Shown: positions 5,431-6,277 of the stretch, in pieces | Layout: each line of letters opens with the position of its first letter | Numbering within the stretch: position 1 is the first letter of the stretch | NCBI GenBank assembly: GCA_913040765.1 | Contig: CAJWIA010000091.1 | Span: 1-6,277 of the forward strand | Direction: 5' to 3' | DNA length: 6,277 nucleotides | Source of the DNA: an uncultured Anaerolineales bacterium | GTDB taxonomy: Bacteria; Chloroflexota; Anaerolineae; Anaerolineales; UBA11657 | Translations under genes and position numbers: made by a program | The notes under the pieces: model-generated | Seen by the model: the letters and a program-made list of their open reading frames with translations, nothing else | Database searches by the model: none | What the model was told of the DNA's origin: nothing

Positions 5431-6277
5431 TCATTCAACAATATTACACAGCACCCTAAGTATTTCTTTTCCGTAATTTTCCCTTCGCCATGGTCCTAGA
5501 TCCTGAATCAAGCTCAATTCTTTCTGATTCCCCGGATTTTGTTCAGCCAAATTCCACAACACTCCTCGAGAAATAATCACATCAGAAGCAACCCCTCTTT
5601 TCCTAGCACATACCTTGCGCCACTCCCTAAGAGACTCGTATCTAAGAGATATCAATGGGTCAATTCTTCGACCTTTCGGTCTAGCTGGGTATTTGGCAAG
5701 CAGACCACGTCTTATTGCTTTAAGCACGCCTTTATGATAGCGTCTAACCTGACCTGGGGTCATACCCTTTATGTCACTTAGTTCATTAACATTGCGCGGA
5801 CACCGTTTAGCAATATCCAAAAGTATAGAGTTGCCGATAATTCGAAAAGTAGGAACATCCCTCATTGCAGCAATCTGTTCGCGATACTTATGTAGCTCGC
5901 GCAGCACAGCACTATTTTTTCCACTAAGCTTGCGAGCTCCAGTGATTTTCCAGAAATCATTGTGGGTTCTACTACTAGACTGATTGCGGGATTTTCGAAC
6001 ACTAGCTTCAGATATACGTTCAAATTCTTCATACACCTCAGGCCACTGTCGGTGTTTCCGAATATTCATTTCCAGATAATCACGCAATTTCAATAAATAG
6101 TGTGTATCTAACTGTGCATAAGACAATTGATCATCATTCAATGGTCTTGCAGCCCAATCAGCACGTTGAAACTTCTTGTTAATTGGTACTGAATAATGTT
6201 TGGACAAAATAGCAGCTAGACCCACCTTCTCCCAACCCAGTGTTCTCGCAGCTACCATTGTGTCAAAAAGATTATTT
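5431..6277 (-). CDS. rnd: Ribonuclease D, C-terminal part; N-terminus beyond right window edge
   Basis: The reading frame stays open to the window edge, giving NNLFDT before the first visible Met at 6258, so that Met is internal and the start lies outside. Residues below count from that Met. The end of the DEDDy 3'-5' exonuclease domain covers about 1-60: upstream FDT with MVAARTLGWE, then GLAAIL, ADWAARPL (33-40), and the Exo III motif YAQLD (Tyr47, Asp51), which supplies a metal-binding aspartate. The Exo I and Exo II motifs are off the window. Two HRDC nucleic-acid-binding domains follow at about 115-190 (VLRELHKYREQIAAMRDVP through DIKGMTPGQV) and 208-272 (LREWRKVCARKRGV through QDLGPW). 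This is the exonuclease-HRDC-HRDC layout of bacterial RNase D, which trims tRNA 3' ends. A tRNA-Ser lacking encoded CCA lies directly downstream on the same strand. A WRN-type exonuclease is less likely given the paired HRDC domains. Confidence 0.93.
   Translation of the reverse strand, partial: NNLFDTMVAARTLGWEKVGLAAILSKHYSVPINKKFQRADWAARPLNDDQLSYAQLDTHYLLKLRDYLEMNIRKHRQWPEVYEEFERISEASVRKSRNQSSSRTHNDFWKITGARKLSGKNSAVLRELHKYREQIAAMRDVPTFRIIGNSILLDIAKRCPRNVNELSDIKGMTPGQVRRYHKGVLKAIRRGLLAKYPARPKGRRIDPLISLRYESLREWRKVCARKRGVASDVIISRGVLWNLAEQNPGNQKELSLIQDLGPWRRENYGKEILRVLCNIVE

Noticed and set aside
5539..5983. Plus-strand frames at 5539-5781 and 5771-5983
   Set aside because: They are antisense to the HRDC domains of RNase D and have no independent support.

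Overview
This is a bacterial chromosomal stretch, moderately AT-rich and densely packed. It carries six protein genes, two of them cut by the window edges, and one tRNA gene. Nothing indicates a plasmid, phage, insertion sequence or CRISPR array. The gene styles (a two-helix prohibitin-like SPFH protein, a stand-alone CoxG-like protein, an orphan MoaD/ThiS protein and a GT-C glycosyltransferase with the DDAYISYRYAKN signature) remind me of Chloroflexota, possibly a marine SAR202 or Dehalococcoidia-type lineage. That is an impression from protein style, not a phylogenetic result.

Layout from left to right. Positions 1-1290 (-) hold the N-terminal 430 codons of an AMP-forming acetyl-CoA synthetase whose C-terminus lies beyond the left edge. 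A roughly 240-base divergent control region with short direct and inverted repeats follows. Positions 1530-1841 (+) encode a MoaD/ThiS-type ubiquitin-fold sulfur carrier whose Gly-Gly is followed by an 11-residue tail. It converges on a polytopic GT-C glycosyltransferase at 1927-3522 (-), which lies 82 bases downstream of a CoxG-like SRPBCC gene at 3605-4048 (-). A second divergent AT-rich control region, containing a perfect 8-bp inverted repeat, separates coxG from a prohibitin-family gene at 4215-5243 (+). A perfect 19-bp stem terminator at 5255-5303 is symmetric and can serve both strands. On its other side are tRNA-Ser(CGA) at 5307-5393 (-) and the C-terminal part of ribonuclease D at 5431-6277 (-), which runs off the right edge.

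The genes do not form one pathway. Acetate activation (acs), membrane organisation (SPFH protein), envelope glycosylation (GT-C) and tRNA maturation (rnd beside a tRNA) are separate housekeeping or accessory functions. The loosest possible link is between the MoaD-like carrier and CoxG: both belong to families associated with molybdenum-cofactor enzymes, but no molybdenum hydroxylase subunit is visible here. I found no convincing new multi-gene system. The most unusual items are the tailed MoaD-like protein, the CoxG without its partners, and the tRNA/RNase D/terminator arrangement.
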